A stretch of DNA of 64,000 nt from Pelomonas aquatica (GTDB lineage Bacteria; Pseudomonadota; Gammaproteobacteria; Burkholderiales; Burkholderiaceae_C): NCBI RefSeq assembly GCF_026712205.1, contig NZ_JAPPUW010000011.1:124001-188000 (forward strand), read 5' to 3'. The notes below the pieces were generated by a model, which worked only from the letters and a program-made list of their open reading frames with translations, was not told where the DNA came from and made no database searches. The translations under genes and the position numbers were made by a program. Below are positions 7,983 to 17,421 of the stretch, in pieces (the stretch's first letter is position 1; each line of letters begins with the position of its first letter).

Positions 7983-9296
7983 TCAGGGCTTCAGGATCAG
8001 GGCGTAGAAGAAGCCGTCCAGGGACGACGGGCTGGCGGCATTGTCGGCCAGGGGGAGCAGATGGCCCGTGAAGCCGGGCACGGCCACGCTGCTGGCATCG
8101 GGCCGGCGTTGCAAAAACGCGTCGAGCTGGGCCTGGCCCTCGGCCTTGAAGACCGAGCAGGTCGCGTAGACGAGGCGGCCGCCCGGCGCGAGCAGCGGCC
8201 ACAGCGCGTCCAGCAGCTCGGCCTGCACCTGGGCCAGCGCCGCGATGTCGTCGGGCCGGCGCAGCCAGCGCACGTCGGGGTGGCGGCGCACGATGCCGGA
8301 GGCGCTGCAGGGCGCGTCGAGCAGGATGGCGTCGAAGGGGGTTCCGTCCCACCAGCTGGCGGTCTGGCGCGCGTCGGCCGCCTTCAGCGTGGCCTTTTGC
8401 TGCAGGCGGTTCAGGTTGTCCTGCACGCGGACCAGGCGCTGCGCGTCGGCGTCCAGCGCGGTCAGCTGCAGGTCGGGCTGCAGTTCGAGCAGATGGGCGG
8501 TCTTGCCGCCGGGCGCGGCGCAGGCGTCGAGCACGCGCGCGCCCGGCCGCAGGCCGCTGCCGACGACCAGCGGCGCGGCGAGCTGGGCGGCGGCGTCCTG
8601 CACCGACACCAGCCCCTCGGCAAAGCCCGGCAGGGCCGACACCGGCACGGGCTTGCCGAGCACGACGGCCTGAGGCGTGGGCGCGCCCAGCGCGCGCGCG
8701 CCGATGCCGGCCTCGGCCAGGCGCTCGACATAGCCGGCCGCCGTCGCGCGGCCGGCATGCACGCGCAGCGTCATCGGCGGCGGGCGGTTGTTGGCGGCCA
8801 GCAGGGCCTGCCACTGCGCGGGCCAGTCCTGGCGCAGCTTTTCTATCCACCAGGCCGGGTGGCTGAAGGCGCCCTGCGGGCTGTGCTCGGCCGCGCTCAC
8901 GAGGGCCTGGCGCTCGCGCAGGAAGCGGCGCAGCACGGCGTTGACGAAGGCCGCGCTGGCCGGCGCACGCTGCCTGGCGGCGTTGACGGCCTGGTCGACC
9001 AGGGTGTGGTCGGCATAGGCCGGCTCGGGGTCGGGCCACAGCAGGGCCAGCGCAACCAGCAGCAGCGCATCCACGCGCGGCGGCGGCGCCTTGGGCGCGA
9101 GCTGCTGGCGCGCGGCCTCGGCGGAGCCCAGGCGGCGCAGCGCCGCGAAGGCCAGGGCCTGGGTGCCGGGGCGCAGCTCGGCCGGCACGCGGGCCAGCAG
9201 CTCGGTGAGGGAGCGGCCCTCGCGCACGCCCTGGACCGCATCCGCGGCCTGGGAGAGCAGCCGGTGCAGGGGGGCAGACTGGGGGCTTTGGGACAT
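7983..9296 (-). CDS. rsmB: 16S rRNA (cytosine-967-C5)-methyltransferase RsmB
   Basis: RsmB methylates C967 of 16S rRNA using S-adenosylmethionine. The N-terminal ~140 residues are the NusB-like RNA-binding domain. The C-terminal Rossmann domain shows the SAM-binding motif VLDACAAPGGKTAHLLE, the DAPCSASGIVRRHPD motif with the accessory cysteine, and VYATCSVFKAEG with the catalytic cysteine. At 437 residues from the ATG at 9296 it has normal length; the frame extends upstream to 9380 but would overlap folE. It heads the operon rsmB-DUF4390-ntrY-ntrX and is divergent from folE with only 43 bp between the starts. Confidence 0.95.
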   Translation of the reverse strand: MSQSPQSAPLHRLLSQAADAVQGVREGRSLTELLARVPAELRPGTQALAFAALRRLGSAEAARQQLAPKAPPPRVDALLLVALALLWPDPEPAYADHTLVDQAVNAARQRAPASAAFVNAVLRRFLRERQALVSAAEHSPQGAFSHPAWWIEKLRQDWPAQWQALLAANNRPPPMTLRVHAGRATAAGYVERLAEAGIGARALGAPTPQAVVLGKPVPVSALPGFAEGLVSVQDAAAQLAAPLVVGSGLRPGARVLDACAAPGGKTAHLLELQPDLQLTALDADAQRLVRVQDNLNRLQQKATLKAADARQTASWWDGTPFDAILLDAPCSASGIVRRHPDVRWLRRPDDIAALAQVQAELLDALWPLLAPGGRLVYATCSVFKAEGQAQLDAFLQRRPDASSVAVPGFTGHLLPLADNAASPSSLDGFFYALILKP

Positions 9297-9339
9297 GGCC
9301 GAAGTGTAGAAGTGGGCTTTCGCCCGAGAATCCGCGCCC

Positions 9340-10032
9340 ATGAATGCACCCGCCGCCGACGCCCCCGTTTCTGAGCGCATCCGCTACCGCCTCGTGTCGG
9401 CCGGCTGCCGCCACCACGCCAACGACAACATCGCCGCCTTCATCGAGCCCGGCGAGCTGGACGCGCTGCAGGAAGAAGTGCAGGCCAGGATGCAGGCCGT
9501 GCTGCAGAGCCTGGTCATCGACACCGACAGCGACCACAACACGCAGGAGACGGCCAAGCGCGTGGCCAAGATGTTCGTGCGCGAGGTCTTCGCCGGCCGC
9601 TACGTCGAGGCACCGCCGGTCACCGAATTCCCCAACGTCAGCCGCCTCAACGAGCTGATGATCGTCGGCCCGATCACGGTGCGCAGCGCCTGCTCCCACC
9701 ACCTCTGCCCGGTCCTCGGCCGGGTGTGGGTGGGCATCATGCCCAACGAGCACTCCAACCTGATCGGCCTGTCCAAGTATGTGCGGCTGACCGACTGGGT
9801 CATGAACCGCCCGCAGATCCAGGAAGAGGCCGTCATCATGCTGGCCGACGAGCTGGAGCACCGCGTGAAGCCCGACGGCCTGGCCGTCGTCATGGAGGCC
9901 GACCACTTCTGCATGCACTGGCGCGGCGTGAAGGACAACCAGGCCGCGATGACGAACAGCGTCATGCGCGGGGCCTTCCTCACCGACGCCAACCTGAGGC
10001 GGGAGTTCCTGGCGCTGATGCCGAAAAAGTGA
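9340..10032 (+). CDS. folE: GTP cyclohydrolase I (FolE type)
   Basis: This enzyme converts GTP to 7,8-dihydroneopterin triphosphate, the first step of folate synthesis and the entry to queuosine precursors. The zinc ligands are all present at the family spacing: C118 and H121 (SACSHHLCP) and C191 (EADHFCMHWRGV). The core LGRVWVGIMPNEHSNLIGLSK is typical. At 230 residues it is slightly longer than E. coli FolE because of an N-terminal extension. queC, which acts further along the deazaguanine branch, lies 0.7 kb downstream on the opposite strand. Both depend on GTP cyclohydrolase chemistry, but they do not form an operon. Confidence 0.96.
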   Translation: MNAPAADAPVSERIRYRLVSAGCRHHANDNIAAFIEPGELDALQEEVQARMQAVLQSLVIDTDSDHNTQETAKRVAKMFVREVFAGRYVEAPPVTEFPNVSRLNELMIVGPITVRSACSHHLCPVLGRVWVGIMPNEHSNLIGLSKYVRLTDWVMNRPQIQEEAVIMLADELEHRVKPDGLAVVMEADHFCMHWRGVKDNQAAMTNSVMRGAFLTDANLRREFLALMPKK

Positions 10033-10038
10033 GCCCCT

Positions 10039-10158
10039 CGTCCAGTCTCGCCCTGCTGAACGCAGGCGAGTCTGGACGGCCCCCTGGGGGACGGCGATGC
10101 TCACGGGGGTGGCCCCGTTCGCACATCGCCAGACGGGCCGGCTTGGGGCGGCCCGGCG
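10039..10158. repeat. Hairpin plus GC-rich palindromic repeat between folE and lemA
   Basis: The 140-bp gap between two convergent genes is filled by structure. CGTCCAGTCTCGCC (10039-10052) pairs with GGCGAGTCTGGACG (10065-10078), 13 of 14 bases matching. CCCCC-A-GGGGG type pairing follows around 10082-10090. The right part (10142-10158) is the reverse complement of a 17-base core also present inside topB at about 24330-24346. It looks like a dispersed palindromic repeat that also serves as a two-way terminator. Confidence 0.6.
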
Positions 10159-10172
10159 CTCGGCCCGAACGC

Positions 10173-10736
10173 CTACAGAGAACGCGCCTCGGTGAAGCCG
10201 TAGAGGTTCGCCAGGATGCGGGTCGGGAACTGGTGCAGGGCCTCGTTGTACTGGCCGACGGCCTGGTTGAAGACCTGGCGCGTGAACGCGCGCTGGCGTT
10301 CGATGAGCTTGAGTTCGCTGACCAGCGCGTCGATGTCGGTCTCGCTGCGCAGCTCGGCCTGGTGGTCCAGCAGCGACAGCAGGCGGGTCAGCGCCGCCGC
10401 ATGCAGCGCGCTGGCCACCGCGAGGCTGCCGACCGGGTCGGGCGCCCAGGGCCGGGCCCGCGAGGCCTGGGCGGCGGACTGCGATTCGGCCTGGGCGCTG
10501 GCCAGCGCGTCGAAGGTGGCCTGCTCGCTGGGCAGGCGCGGCGCGACGGCGGCCAGCAGCTTGTCGCAGGCTTCGCCGCGGGCCTTGAGGTGGGCGTCGA
10601 GTTGCGCGAAGGCCTCGCCGATGGCATTGCGCAGCGACATCAGCCGGTTGTAGGCGCCCACGCCCCAGAAGAACAGCAGCGCCGCCGCGATGACGCCGGC
10701 CGTCTGCCAGTTCAACCAGTTCAGCCAGGCCGTCAT
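10173..10736 (-). CDS. LemA family membrane protein
   Basis: This 187-residue protein begins with a short membrane anchor ([19 protein letters not shown]). An all-helical domain of the LemA type follows: [40 protein letters not shown] and the conserved ending [15 protein letters not shown]. LemA proteins are widespread inner-membrane proteins without a settled function, sometimes paired with TPM-domain or peptidase proteins. No such partner is adjacent here. The ATG overlaps the queC stop in an ATGA, so translation is probably coupled to queC. Confidence 0.88.
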   Translation of the reverse strand: MTAWLNWLNWQTAGVIAAALLFFWGVGAYNRLMSLRNAIGEAFAQLDAHLKARGEACDKLLAAVAPRLPSEQATFDALASAQAESQSAAQASRARPWAPDPVGSLAVASALHAAALTRLLSLLDHQAELRSETDIDALVSELKLIERQRAFTRQVFNQAVGQYNEALHQFPTRILANLYGFTEARSL

Positions 10737-11437
10737 GCCGCGGCCCGGTAAGCGGCGAAGCCCTTGGCCCGCAGCGCGCAGGCCGGGCAATGGCCGCAGC
10801 CGCGGCCCCAGTCGTGCAGCGCGCCGCGCTCGCCGAGATAGCAGGTGTGGGTGTCCTCGACGATGAGCTTCACGAGAGCCACGCCGCCCAGGCCCTCGGC
10901 CAGGCGCCAGGTGGCGGCCTTGGTCGTGAACATCAGCGGCGTCTCCAGCGTCATCGGCGCGTCCAGGCCCAGGCTCAACGCGACCTGCATGGCCTTCATC
11001 GTGTTGTCGCGGCAGTCCGGGTAGCCGGAAAAGTCGGTCTCGCACATGCCGCCCACCAGCACCGACGCGCCGCGGCGGTAGGCCAGCGTCGCAGCGAAGG
11101 TCAGGAACAGCAGGTTGCGGCCCGGCACGAAGGTGTTGGGCAGGCCGTTGGCCTGCAGCTCGATGGCGCGCTCGCTGGTCAGCGCCGTGTCGCTGATCTG
11201 CCCCAGCACGGCCAGGTCCAGCAGATGGTCGGCGCCAAGCCTGCCGGCCCAGTGCGGGAACTGGCGCGCGATCTGTTCGCGCACCGTGTTGCGGCAGTCC
11301 AGCTCGACGCGGTGGCGCTGGCCGTAATCGAAGGCCAGCGTCTCGACCTCGGCATAGCGGTTCAGGGCCCAGGCCAGGCAGGTCGTGGAATCCTGGCCGC
11401 CGGAAAAAAGCACGAGCGCTTTGCGGGTGTCTTGCAT
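10733..11437 (-). CDS. queC: 7-cyano-7-deazaguanine synthase QueC
   Basis: QueC turns 7-carboxy-7-deazaguanine into preQ0 with ATP and ammonia, in the pathway to queuosine in tRNA. The 234-residue protein has the PP-loop [11 protein letters not shown] near its N-terminus, the family segment [12 protein letters not shown], and a zinc-binding C-terminus with C199, C214, C217 and C220 ([14 protein letters not shown]). The ATG at 11437 gives the standard start [14 protein letters not shown]; longer frames upstream overlap the divergent DUF4139 gene. lemA follows with a 4-base overlap. The other queuosine genes (queD, queE) are not in this window. Confidence 0.96.
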   Translation of the reverse strand: MQDTRKALVLFSGGQDSTTCLAWALNRYAEVETLAFDYGQRHRVELDCRNTVREQIARQFPHWAGRLGADHLLDLAVLGQISDTALTSERAIELQANGLPNTFVPGRNLLFLTFAATLAYRRGASVLVGGMCETDFSGYPDCRDNTMKAMQVALSLGLDAPMTLETPLMFTTKAATWRLAEGLGGVALVKLIVEDTHTCYLGERGALHDWGRGCGHCPACALRAKGFAAYRAAA

Positions 11438-11491
11438 GGGCGGAATGCTACCTTTGCCGTCCCATCCAAGCGGGCTGAGAGCCCCTCCGCC

Positions 11492-13084
11492 ATGAAGAAC
11501 GCGCCCCTGCTGACCGCCGCCCTGCTCTGCGCGCCGGCCGCCTTCGCCCAGCCGCCCTCGTCCGGCCGCATCGACGAGGTCCTCGTCTACCCCGGCGGTG
11601 CCCAGGTGACGCGCCTGGCCACGGTGGCCGCCGGTGCGCGCGAGCTGGTGCTGAACTGCCTGTCGGCCCGCTTCGATCCCGACTCGCTGCAGATCGACGC
11701 GCCGGCCGGCGTCAACCTCGGCCCGGTGCAGCTCGAGACGCTGCCGCGCGAGCGCGCTCCCGAGTGCGCGACCAGCCCGCTGGACGACAACCTGCGCAAG
11801 CTGGAAGGCCAGCGCGACGTGCTGACGGCCGAGTCGAGCGCACTGGAGGCCAGCCTTGGCTACCTGAAGGCGCTCGGCTCGGGCGACGCGAAGGCGACGC
11901 CGGCCGCCGGCATCGCGGCCACGGCCGACAGCATCCGCCGGGCGGCGCAGGACGCGCTGCTGCGCCAGGGGCAGATCCGCCGCCAGCTGGAGGAGCTGGA
12001 CAAGCAGATCGCGCCGCTGCAGGGCGAGCGCGAAAGGCTGGTCGCCGCCAACCCGCAATGGCGCAGCCTGCGCCTGCGGCTGTCCACGGCCAGGGAGGCG
12101 GAACTCCGGCTCCACTACCGCGTCAACCAGGCAGGCTGGGCGCCGAGCTACCGCGCGCTGCTCGACACGGCCAGCGGCGCGCTGACGCTGGAGCGCCTGG
12201 CCCAGGTGTCCCAGCAGAGCGGCGAGGACTGGAAGAACGTGAAGCTGCGGCTGTCGACCGCCCAGGCGGCCCAGAAGGTCGGCCAGAACCCGCCCTGGCC
12301 CTGGCTGCTCGATCTCGCACGACCTGCGGTGATGGCCCCGCCGAAGATGGCACCGCTCCCGGCACCCGCGCCGGCCATGGCGATGCAGTTGGCCGCGCCG
12401 GGCTCGCGCGCCGCGGCCGAGCCCGAGGCCGAACGCTTCGACCCCAGCGTCTTCCAGGGCAGCCATGCCACCGAGTTCGCGCTGCCGCTGCGCGTCAGCG
12501 TCGACAGCGGCACGCAGCGCGCCAGCCTGGCGCTTGGCAGCGAGAAGCTGCAGGCCCAGGTGCTGGCCCGCGTGCAGCCGCAGAGCGAGGCGGCGGCCTA
12601 CCTCGTCGCCGACCTGGCCCGGCCCGCAGGCTCGTGGCCGCGCGGCACGCTGCAACTGGTGCGCGACGGCGCGCTGGTGGGCAGCAGCACGCTCAACATC
12701 GCCGGCGGTGGCGAGCGCCTGGAGCTGCCCTTCGGCCGCGACGACGCCGTGCGCGTGCAGATCGAGCCCGAGCAGCGCAATGCCGGCAACACCGGCTTCA
12801 TCGGCGCCCGTGCCGAGCACCGCTACACCCGCGGCTACGTCGTCGAGAACCGCCACACGGCGGGCACGGTCGCGCTGCAGGTCGTCGAAGCCGCACCGGT
12901 GTCGCAGCACGAGGACATCAAGGTCCAGGCCCAGTTCAGCCCGGCGCCGGCCACGCAGGCCTGGCGCAGGCAGCCGGGCCTGGTGCTGTGGGAGCAGCCG
13001 CTGGCGGCGGGGCAGAGCCAGCGGTTCACGGCGGATTACGTCATCAGTGCGCCGAAGGAGGCGCAGGTGACGGGGTTGCGTTGA
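11492..13084 (+). CDS. DUF4139 exported protein
   Basis: This 530-residue protein starts with a cleavable signal peptide ([15 protein letters not shown]). An N-terminal DUF4140-like part begins [16 protein letters not shown] coiled-coil region of about 90 residues (about 90-185) follows, then the DUF4139 beta domain ([21 protein letters not shown], later [14 protein letters not shown]). The family is known from the Streptomyces 'mucoidy inhibitor' name, but no biochemical role is established. It should be periplasmic or outer-membrane associated. It is divergent from queC with 54 bp between the starts and converges on proA. An Ala/Pro/Met-rich low-complexity stretch separates two parts of the domain. 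Confidence 0.82.
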   Translation: MKNAPLLTAALLCAPAAFAQPPSSGRIDEVLVYPGGAQVTRLATVAAGARELVLNCLSARFDPDSLQIDAPAGVNLGPVQLETLPRERAPECATSPLDDNLRKLEGQRDVLTAESSALEASLGYLKALGSGDAKATPAAGIAATADSIRRAAQDALLRQGQIRRQLEELDKQIAPLQGERERLVAANPQWRSLRLRLSTAREAELRLHYRVNQAGWAPSYRALLDTASGALTLERLAQVSQQSGEDWKNVKLRLSTAQAAQKVGQNPPWPWLLDLARPAVMAPPKMAPLPAPAPAMAMQLAAPGSRAAAEPEAERFDPSVFQGSHATEFALPLRVSVDSGTQRASLALGSEKLQAQVLARVQPQSEAAAYLVADLARPAGSWPRGTLQLVRDGALVGSSTLNIAGGGERLELPFGRDDAVRVQIEPEQRNAGNTGFIGARAEHRYTRGYVVENRHTAGTVALQVVEAAPVSQHEDIKVQAQFSPAPATQAWRRQPGLVLWEQPLAAGQSQRFTADYVISAPKEAQVTGLR

Positions 13085-13188
13085 CGCAGCCAGCTTTGCT
13101 TTGGGTTGCTTTCGCGAAGAGCCCTTCGACGCTCTGCACTACCGCGGGATTCCGCCCCGCCAACGCCAAAGGCCTCCCGCTGGCCCTC

Positions 13189-14439
13189 TCACCTCCTCAC
13201 CTCACCCTGCCCCAACACCACCCACTTCATCGACGTCAGCCCCTCCAGCCCCACCGGGCCGCGGGCGTGGAACTTGTCGGTGGAGATGCCGATCTCGGCG
13301 CCCAGGCCGTATTCGAAGCCGTCGGCGAAGCGCGTGCTGGCGTTGACCATCACGCTGGCCGAATCGACCTCGCGCAGGAAGCGCATCGCGTTCGGGTGGT
13401 TGGCGGTCAGGATGGCGTCGGTGTGATGCGAGCCGTAGCGGTTGATGTGGGCGATGGCCTCGTCCAGCGAGTCGACGACCTTGATGCTGATGATGGGCGC
13501 GAGGTATTCGGTGGACCAGTCTTCCTCCGTCGCCGGCACGGCGCCCGGCACCAGCGCCAGCGTGCGCAGGCAGCCGCGCATCTCGACGCCCTTGGCCTTG
13601 AACACCGCCGCGATGCGCGGCAGGAAGGCAGGCGCCTGCGCCGCATGCACGAGCAGCGATTCGGTCGCGTTGCAGGGGCTGTACTTCTGCGTCTTCGCGT
13701 TGTCGGTGACCTTGACGGCCAGGTCCAGGTCGACGACCTCGTCGACATAGCTGTGGCAGTTGCCGTCCAGGTGCTTGATGACGGGCACCTTGGCTTCCGC
13801 CGAGATGCGCTCGATCAGGCCCTTGCCGCCGCGCGGGATGATGACGTCCACCCATTGCGGCCGGCTGATCAGCAGGCCGACGGCGGCGCGGTCGGTCGTG
13901 TTGACGAGCTGCACGGCGGTGCGCGGCAGGCCGGCTTCCTGCAGCGACGCGGCCACCAGCTCGGCCAGCGCCAGGTTGGAGTGGATGGCTTCGGAGCCGC
14001 CGCGCAGGATGCAGGCATTGCCACTCTTGATGGCCAGCGACGCGGCCTCGATGGTCACATTGGGGCGGCTCTCGTAGATCATGCCGAACACGCCCAGCGG
14101 CACGCGCATCTGGCCCACGCTGATGCCGCTCGGACGGCGCTTCACGCCGGTGATCTCGCCGATGGGGTCGGGCATGGCAGCGATCTGCTCGCAGCCTTCG
14201 GCCACGGTGGCCAGCGTCTTCGCGTCGAGCTTGAGGCGGTCGCGCAGCGGGCCGCTCAGTTCGGCGGCGCCGGCGAGGTCGCGCGCATTGGCATCGGCCA
14301 GCGCCGGGCCGGCTTCGCGCAGGCGGCGGGCCAGGGCCAGCAGCGCGGCGTTCTTGGCGGCCGTGGAGGCGGCGGCCATCTGCGTGGCGGCGGCGCGGGC
14401 GGCGCGGCCGAGGTCGTCCATGTAGGCGGTCAGTGACAT
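13189..14439 (-). CDS. proA: Glutamate-5-semialdehyde dehydrogenase ProA
   Basis: ProA reduces glutamyl-5-phosphate to glutamate-5-semialdehyde with NADPH in proline synthesis. From the ATG at 14439 the protein has 416 residues, the usual length. Visible motifs are [19 protein letters not shown] cofactor-binding sequence, GGSEAIHSN, and the catalytic cysteine C256 in [14 protein letters not shown]. The C-terminal [19 protein letters not shown] is diagnostic. The partner kinase ProB is not adjacent. The gene is divergent from the Bug-type receptor at 14538, with 98 bp between them. Confidence 0.96.
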   Translation of the reverse strand: MSLTAYMDDLGRAARAAATQMAAASTAAKNAALLALARRLREAGPALADANARDLAGAAELSGPLRDRLKLDAKTLATVAEGCEQIAAMPDPIGEITGVKRRPSGISVGQMRVPLGVFGMIYESRPNVTIEAASLAIKSGNACILRGGSEAIHSNLALAELVAASLQEAGLPRTAVQLVNTTDRAAVGLLISRPQWVDVIIPRGGKGLIERISAEAKVPVIKHLDGNCHSYVDEVVDLDLAVKVTDNAKTQKYSPCNATESLLVHAAQAPAFLPRIAAVFKAKGVEMRGCLRTLALVPGAVPATEEDWSTEYLAPIISIKVVDSLDEAIAHINRYGSHHTDAILTANHPNAMRFLREVDSASVMVNASTRFADGFEYGLGAEIGISTDKFHARGPVGLEGLTSMKWVVLGQGEVRR

Positions 14440-14537
14440 GGCAGGGATTTTCACCGAGGCCATCACGGCCGGCCCGCGCACGGCCATCGCCCACAATGCG
14501 GCGCACGGGCCCGCTCCCCAGGGCCGGGAGCCTCGAG

Positions 14538-15548
14538 ATGGCGCCGTCTTCGCATCACGCACAAGCCCGCTTCACCGGACTCGAATCCCCCGGCCGCCGC
14601 CGGCTGCTGGGTGCGGGCTTGGCGGCCCTCGCGCCCTGGCCGACGCTCGCGCAGGACGCCTGGCCCAGCAAGCCGCTGCACTTCGTCGTGCCCTTCGGCC
14701 CCGGCGGCGCCAACGACATCGTCGCCCGCGCGGTGGCCGAGGCCACGGCCCGCCAGCTGGGCCAGCCCATCGTCATCGAGAACCGGCCGGGCGCCGGCTC
14801 CATCGTCGGCGCGGCCTATGTCGCCAAGGCCGCGCCGGACGGCTACACCTTCCTCGCGCCTGCGGCCGGCGTCATCACCAACGCGATGATCCGGGCGCGC
14901 ATGCCCTACGAGGAAGGCGACCTGGTTCCCGTGGCCATGATGGCGGTCAGCCCCTCGGTCGTCGTCGTGCACCCGGACTCGCCGATCAAGGACCTGAAGG
15001 GCCTGATCGCGGCCTCGCACCAGGGCCCGGGCCTGAACTTCGCGACCGCCGGCACTGGCAGCACGCCACATTTCGTCGCCGAGATGTTGAAGCTGCGCGC
15101 GGGCGCCAGGCTGCAGGTGGTGCCGTTCAAGAGCGGCTCCGAAGGCATGACGGCCGTGCTCGCCAGGCAGGTGGACGCCACCTCCGAGGCCAGCCCCGTC
15201 GTGCTGTCCATGGTCAAGGCCGGGCGGCTGCGCGCCATCGCGTCCACCTGGAGCCGGCGCATCGCCGCGCTGCCCGATGTGGTGACGGCCCAGGAGCAGG
15301 GCTTCGCCGATGTCGTCATCGGCCACTGGTCGGGCGTGTTCGCGCCCAAGGGCACGCCCGAGGCCGTGCTGGACAGGCTCAATGCCGCCGTGAACGCGGC
15401 GCTGAAGTCCAGCGAGCTGCGCGCCCGGCTGATCCCGCTGGCCATCGACCCGATGCCCGGCAGCCGCGCCGAGTTCCGCGCCTTCCTGGCCGCCGAGAAG
15501 GCGCGGCTGGGGGCGATCGCCAAGGCCGCGCAGATGAAGGAAGACTAG
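14538..15548 (+). CDS. Bug/TctC-type periplasmic solute receptor
   Basis: This 336-residue protein belongs to the tripartite tricarboxylate transporter receptor (Bug) family, which is very expanded in Burkholderiales. The N-terminus carries a twin-arginine-like export signal ([21 protein letters not shown]). The mature part begins [23 protein letters not shown] and includes the loop [20 protein letters not shown] and [25 protein letters not shown], both typical ligand-binding loops. The start at 14538 has a GGGAG upstream. No TctA/TctB membrane genes are adjacent, so this is an orphan receptor, which is common. The ligand cannot be predicted. Its stop overlaps the end of the convergent TPR gene by 4 bases. 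Confidence 0.9.
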   Translation: MAPSSHHAQARFTGLESPGRRRLLGAGLAALAPWPTLAQDAWPSKPLHFVVPFGPGGANDIVARAVAEATARQLGQPIVIENRPGAGSIVGAAYVAKAAPDGYTFLAPAAGVITNAMIRARMPYEEGDLVPVAMMAVSPSVVVVHPDSPIKDLKGLIAASHQGPGLNFATAGTGSTPHFVAEMLKLRAGARLQVVPFKSGSEGMTAVLARQVDATSEASPVVLSMVKAGRLRAIASTWSRRIAALPDVVTAQEQGFADVVIGHWSGVFAPKGTPEAVLDRLNAAVNAALKSSELRARLIPLAIDPMPGSRAEFRAFLAAEKARLGAIAKAAQMKED

Positions 15549-17347
15549 ACCCTGGCCAGATCGGGGCCGGCCTCGCCGCCAAACCAGGCCCTCTTCAACG
15601 CGTCGCGGGCGGCCTGCTCGGCCGCGGCGTCGCCCTTGCGCTTGTAGACCTCGGCCAGCGCGGCCAGCGCCCAGCCGTTGTTGCGCACGCGCGCGAGCGA
15701 GTCGCGCAGTGCCTTCTCGGCCTCGTCCAGCCGGCCCTGGCGCAGGCGCACGGCGCCGAGGGACTGGCGCACCGGGTAGTACCAGTAGGCCGGCTCGGTG
15801 TAGGCCAGGCCTTCCTCGATGGCCACGGCCTGTTCCAGCGCCGCGGCGGCGCCGGCCAGGTCGCCCTGGGCATCGGCCACGCGGGCCGTGGCGACGAGGC
15901 GGGCCGTCTGCGCGATGGCCTTGGCCGGCACGCCCCAGGGGTCGAAGGGCTTGAAGTCGGCACCGGCCTCCAGTGCGGCGATGGCCGCGATCTCCTGCTG
16001 GGCCGCGGCCGCGTCGTGGCGCGCGGCCTGGGCCAGCGCGCGGGCGTAGTGGTACATCACGCGCACCAGCACGAAGTCGGCGCCGGGCGCGGGCAGCTTC
16101 AGGATGTCCTCGGGCGCGCTGAACTGCGCATGCGTCGTGTAGGGCGCGGCCTTCACGGGCTGCAGCACGGCAAAGGCCTTGACGACCTCGTCGGGCAGGG
16201 CGGCGTCGAGCTTGGCGGCGGCCTCGATGGCCGTCTTCGCGGCGCCGCCCATCTGCGCCGACACCATCAGGAAGTGGATGTTGTGCGGGTAGTAGGCCGA
16301 GCGGTAGAGCGGGTCGGACGGCGAGTTCCTGAAATAGGCCTCGTCGGCCGCGATGGCGTCGACATTGGCCTGCAGCGACTCGCGGTACAGGCCCACGCGG
16401 TAGTAGATGTGGGCCGGCATGTGCACGATGTGGCCGGCGCCGGGCATCTGCGCGGCCAGGCGGCGCGCGGGCGCGAGCGCGCGGTCGGGCGAGGTCGAGG
16501 CCTCGACCGCGTGGATGTAGAGGTGGATGGCGCCGGCATGGTTGGGGTTGCGCTTGATGACGGCCTCGAGCAGCGCCAGGATGTCGGCCGTGCGGCCCTT
16601 GGGACGGGCGCCGGCGGCCTCCCAGTAGTCCCAGGGCTGGGTGTCCATCGCGGCCTCGGCGGCCAGCACCTGCATCAGGTCCTCGGCGCGGTACTGGGCG
16701 GCCACGCGCTTCATCGCGTCGGCATAGGCCGCGTCCAGCGGCGCGCGGTCGGCCGGCGGCTCGGCCCGGTAGCGCGCCTGCAGGGCCTCGACGAGCACGC
16801 GTTCGCGCGGCGGCAGCGTGCCCTTCAGCGCGACGGCGCGCCGCAGCGCGGCCCAGGCCGGCGCGACGGCCTCGGGCTGCATCGGCACGTTGATGTTGGG
16901 TCCCAGCACCAGGGCCTCGCCCCAGAAGCACAGGCCGCAGCCGGGGTCGAGCTTCTGCGCGGCCTGGAAGGCGCGCTGCGCCTCGGCATGGTTGAAGGCG
17001 AACGACAGCCGCAGGCCCTGGTCGAAATAGGCCTGCACCTTGGGGCTGGCGCGGCCGAGCTTGAAGCTCATGCGGCCGAGGTCCTTGTAGACCGGCACCT
17101 GGCCCGGCGCGGCCTGCATCGTCGCGGGCTGGAAGGGCGCGGTCTCGGACTTGGCGCGCGCGCTGGCCGCCGCCAGCAGCGCCTGCAGCAGCACGGGCCG
17201 GCCGCCGGCCAGCGGCTGGCAGACGCCGCCCGACTGGCTCAGCAGCGGGTCGAAGGCGGTGGCGGTTTCAGCGCCGCCGGCGAGGGCGGCCAGGCCGAGG
17301 GCGGCGAGCGTCCGCAGCAGGCGGGCGGGGCGAGGGCCTGATGGCAT
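15545..17347 (-). CDS. Exported tetratricopeptide-repeat protein
   Basis: This 600-residue protein has an N-terminal hydrophobic export signal (LLRTLAALGLAALAGGAETA), followed by TPR-like helical pairs (FNHAEAQRAFQAAQKLDPGC, RNPNHAGAIHLYIHAVEAS, LDEAEKALRDSLARVRNNGW). A His-rich segment (GHIVHMPAHIYYRVGLY) and the motif GLCFWGEALVLGPNIN recur in this family. I know it only as uncharacterised periplasmic TPR proteins. The ATG at 17347 is chosen because it gives the signal peptide; the frame extends upstream to 17773 over the next gene. The M16 peptidase ends 74 bp upstream on the same strand, so they may be co-transcribed. Confidence 0.8.
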   Translation of the reverse strand: MPSGPRPARLLRTLAALGLAALAGGAETATAFDPLLSQSGGVCQPLAGGRPVLLQALLAAASARAKSETAPFQPATMQAAPGQVPVYKDLGRMSFKLGRASPKVQAYFDQGLRLSFAFNHAEAQRAFQAAQKLDPGCGLCFWGEALVLGPNINVPMQPEAVAPAWAALRRAVALKGTLPPRERVLVEALQARYRAEPPADRAPLDAAYADAMKRVAAQYRAEDLMQVLAAEAAMDTQPWDYWEAAGARPKGRTADILALLEAVIKRNPNHAGAIHLYIHAVEASTSPDRALAPARRLAAQMPGAGHIVHMPAHIYYRVGLYRESLQANVDAIAADEAYFRNSPSDPLYRSAYYPHNIHFLMVSAQMGGAAKTAIEAAAKLDAALPDEVVKAFAVLQPVKAAPYTTHAQFSAPEDILKLPAPGADFVLVRVMYHYARALAQAARHDAAAAQQEIAAIAALEAGADFKPFDPWGVPAKAIAQTARLVATARVADAQGDLAGAAAALEQAVAIEEGLAYTEPAYWYYPVRQSLGAVRLRQGRLDEAEKALRDSLARVRNNGWALAALAEVYKRKGDAAAEQAARDALKRAWFGGEAGPDLARV

Positions 17348-17421
17348 GCGACCTCCGGGCCCGGCAGGGGCCAGGCGCGCATGCTCGCACCGGCCGGGCC
17401 GGTGCGCAATCCGCGCCCCGA

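Noticed and set aside
11471-11485. GGGCTGAGAGCCC, which resembles the CUGAGA element of TPP riboswitches, just before the DUF4139 start
   Set aside because: Only this short piece matches. The paired P2-P5 helices and other conserved TPP-binding segments are absent and the downstream gene is not a thiamine gene.
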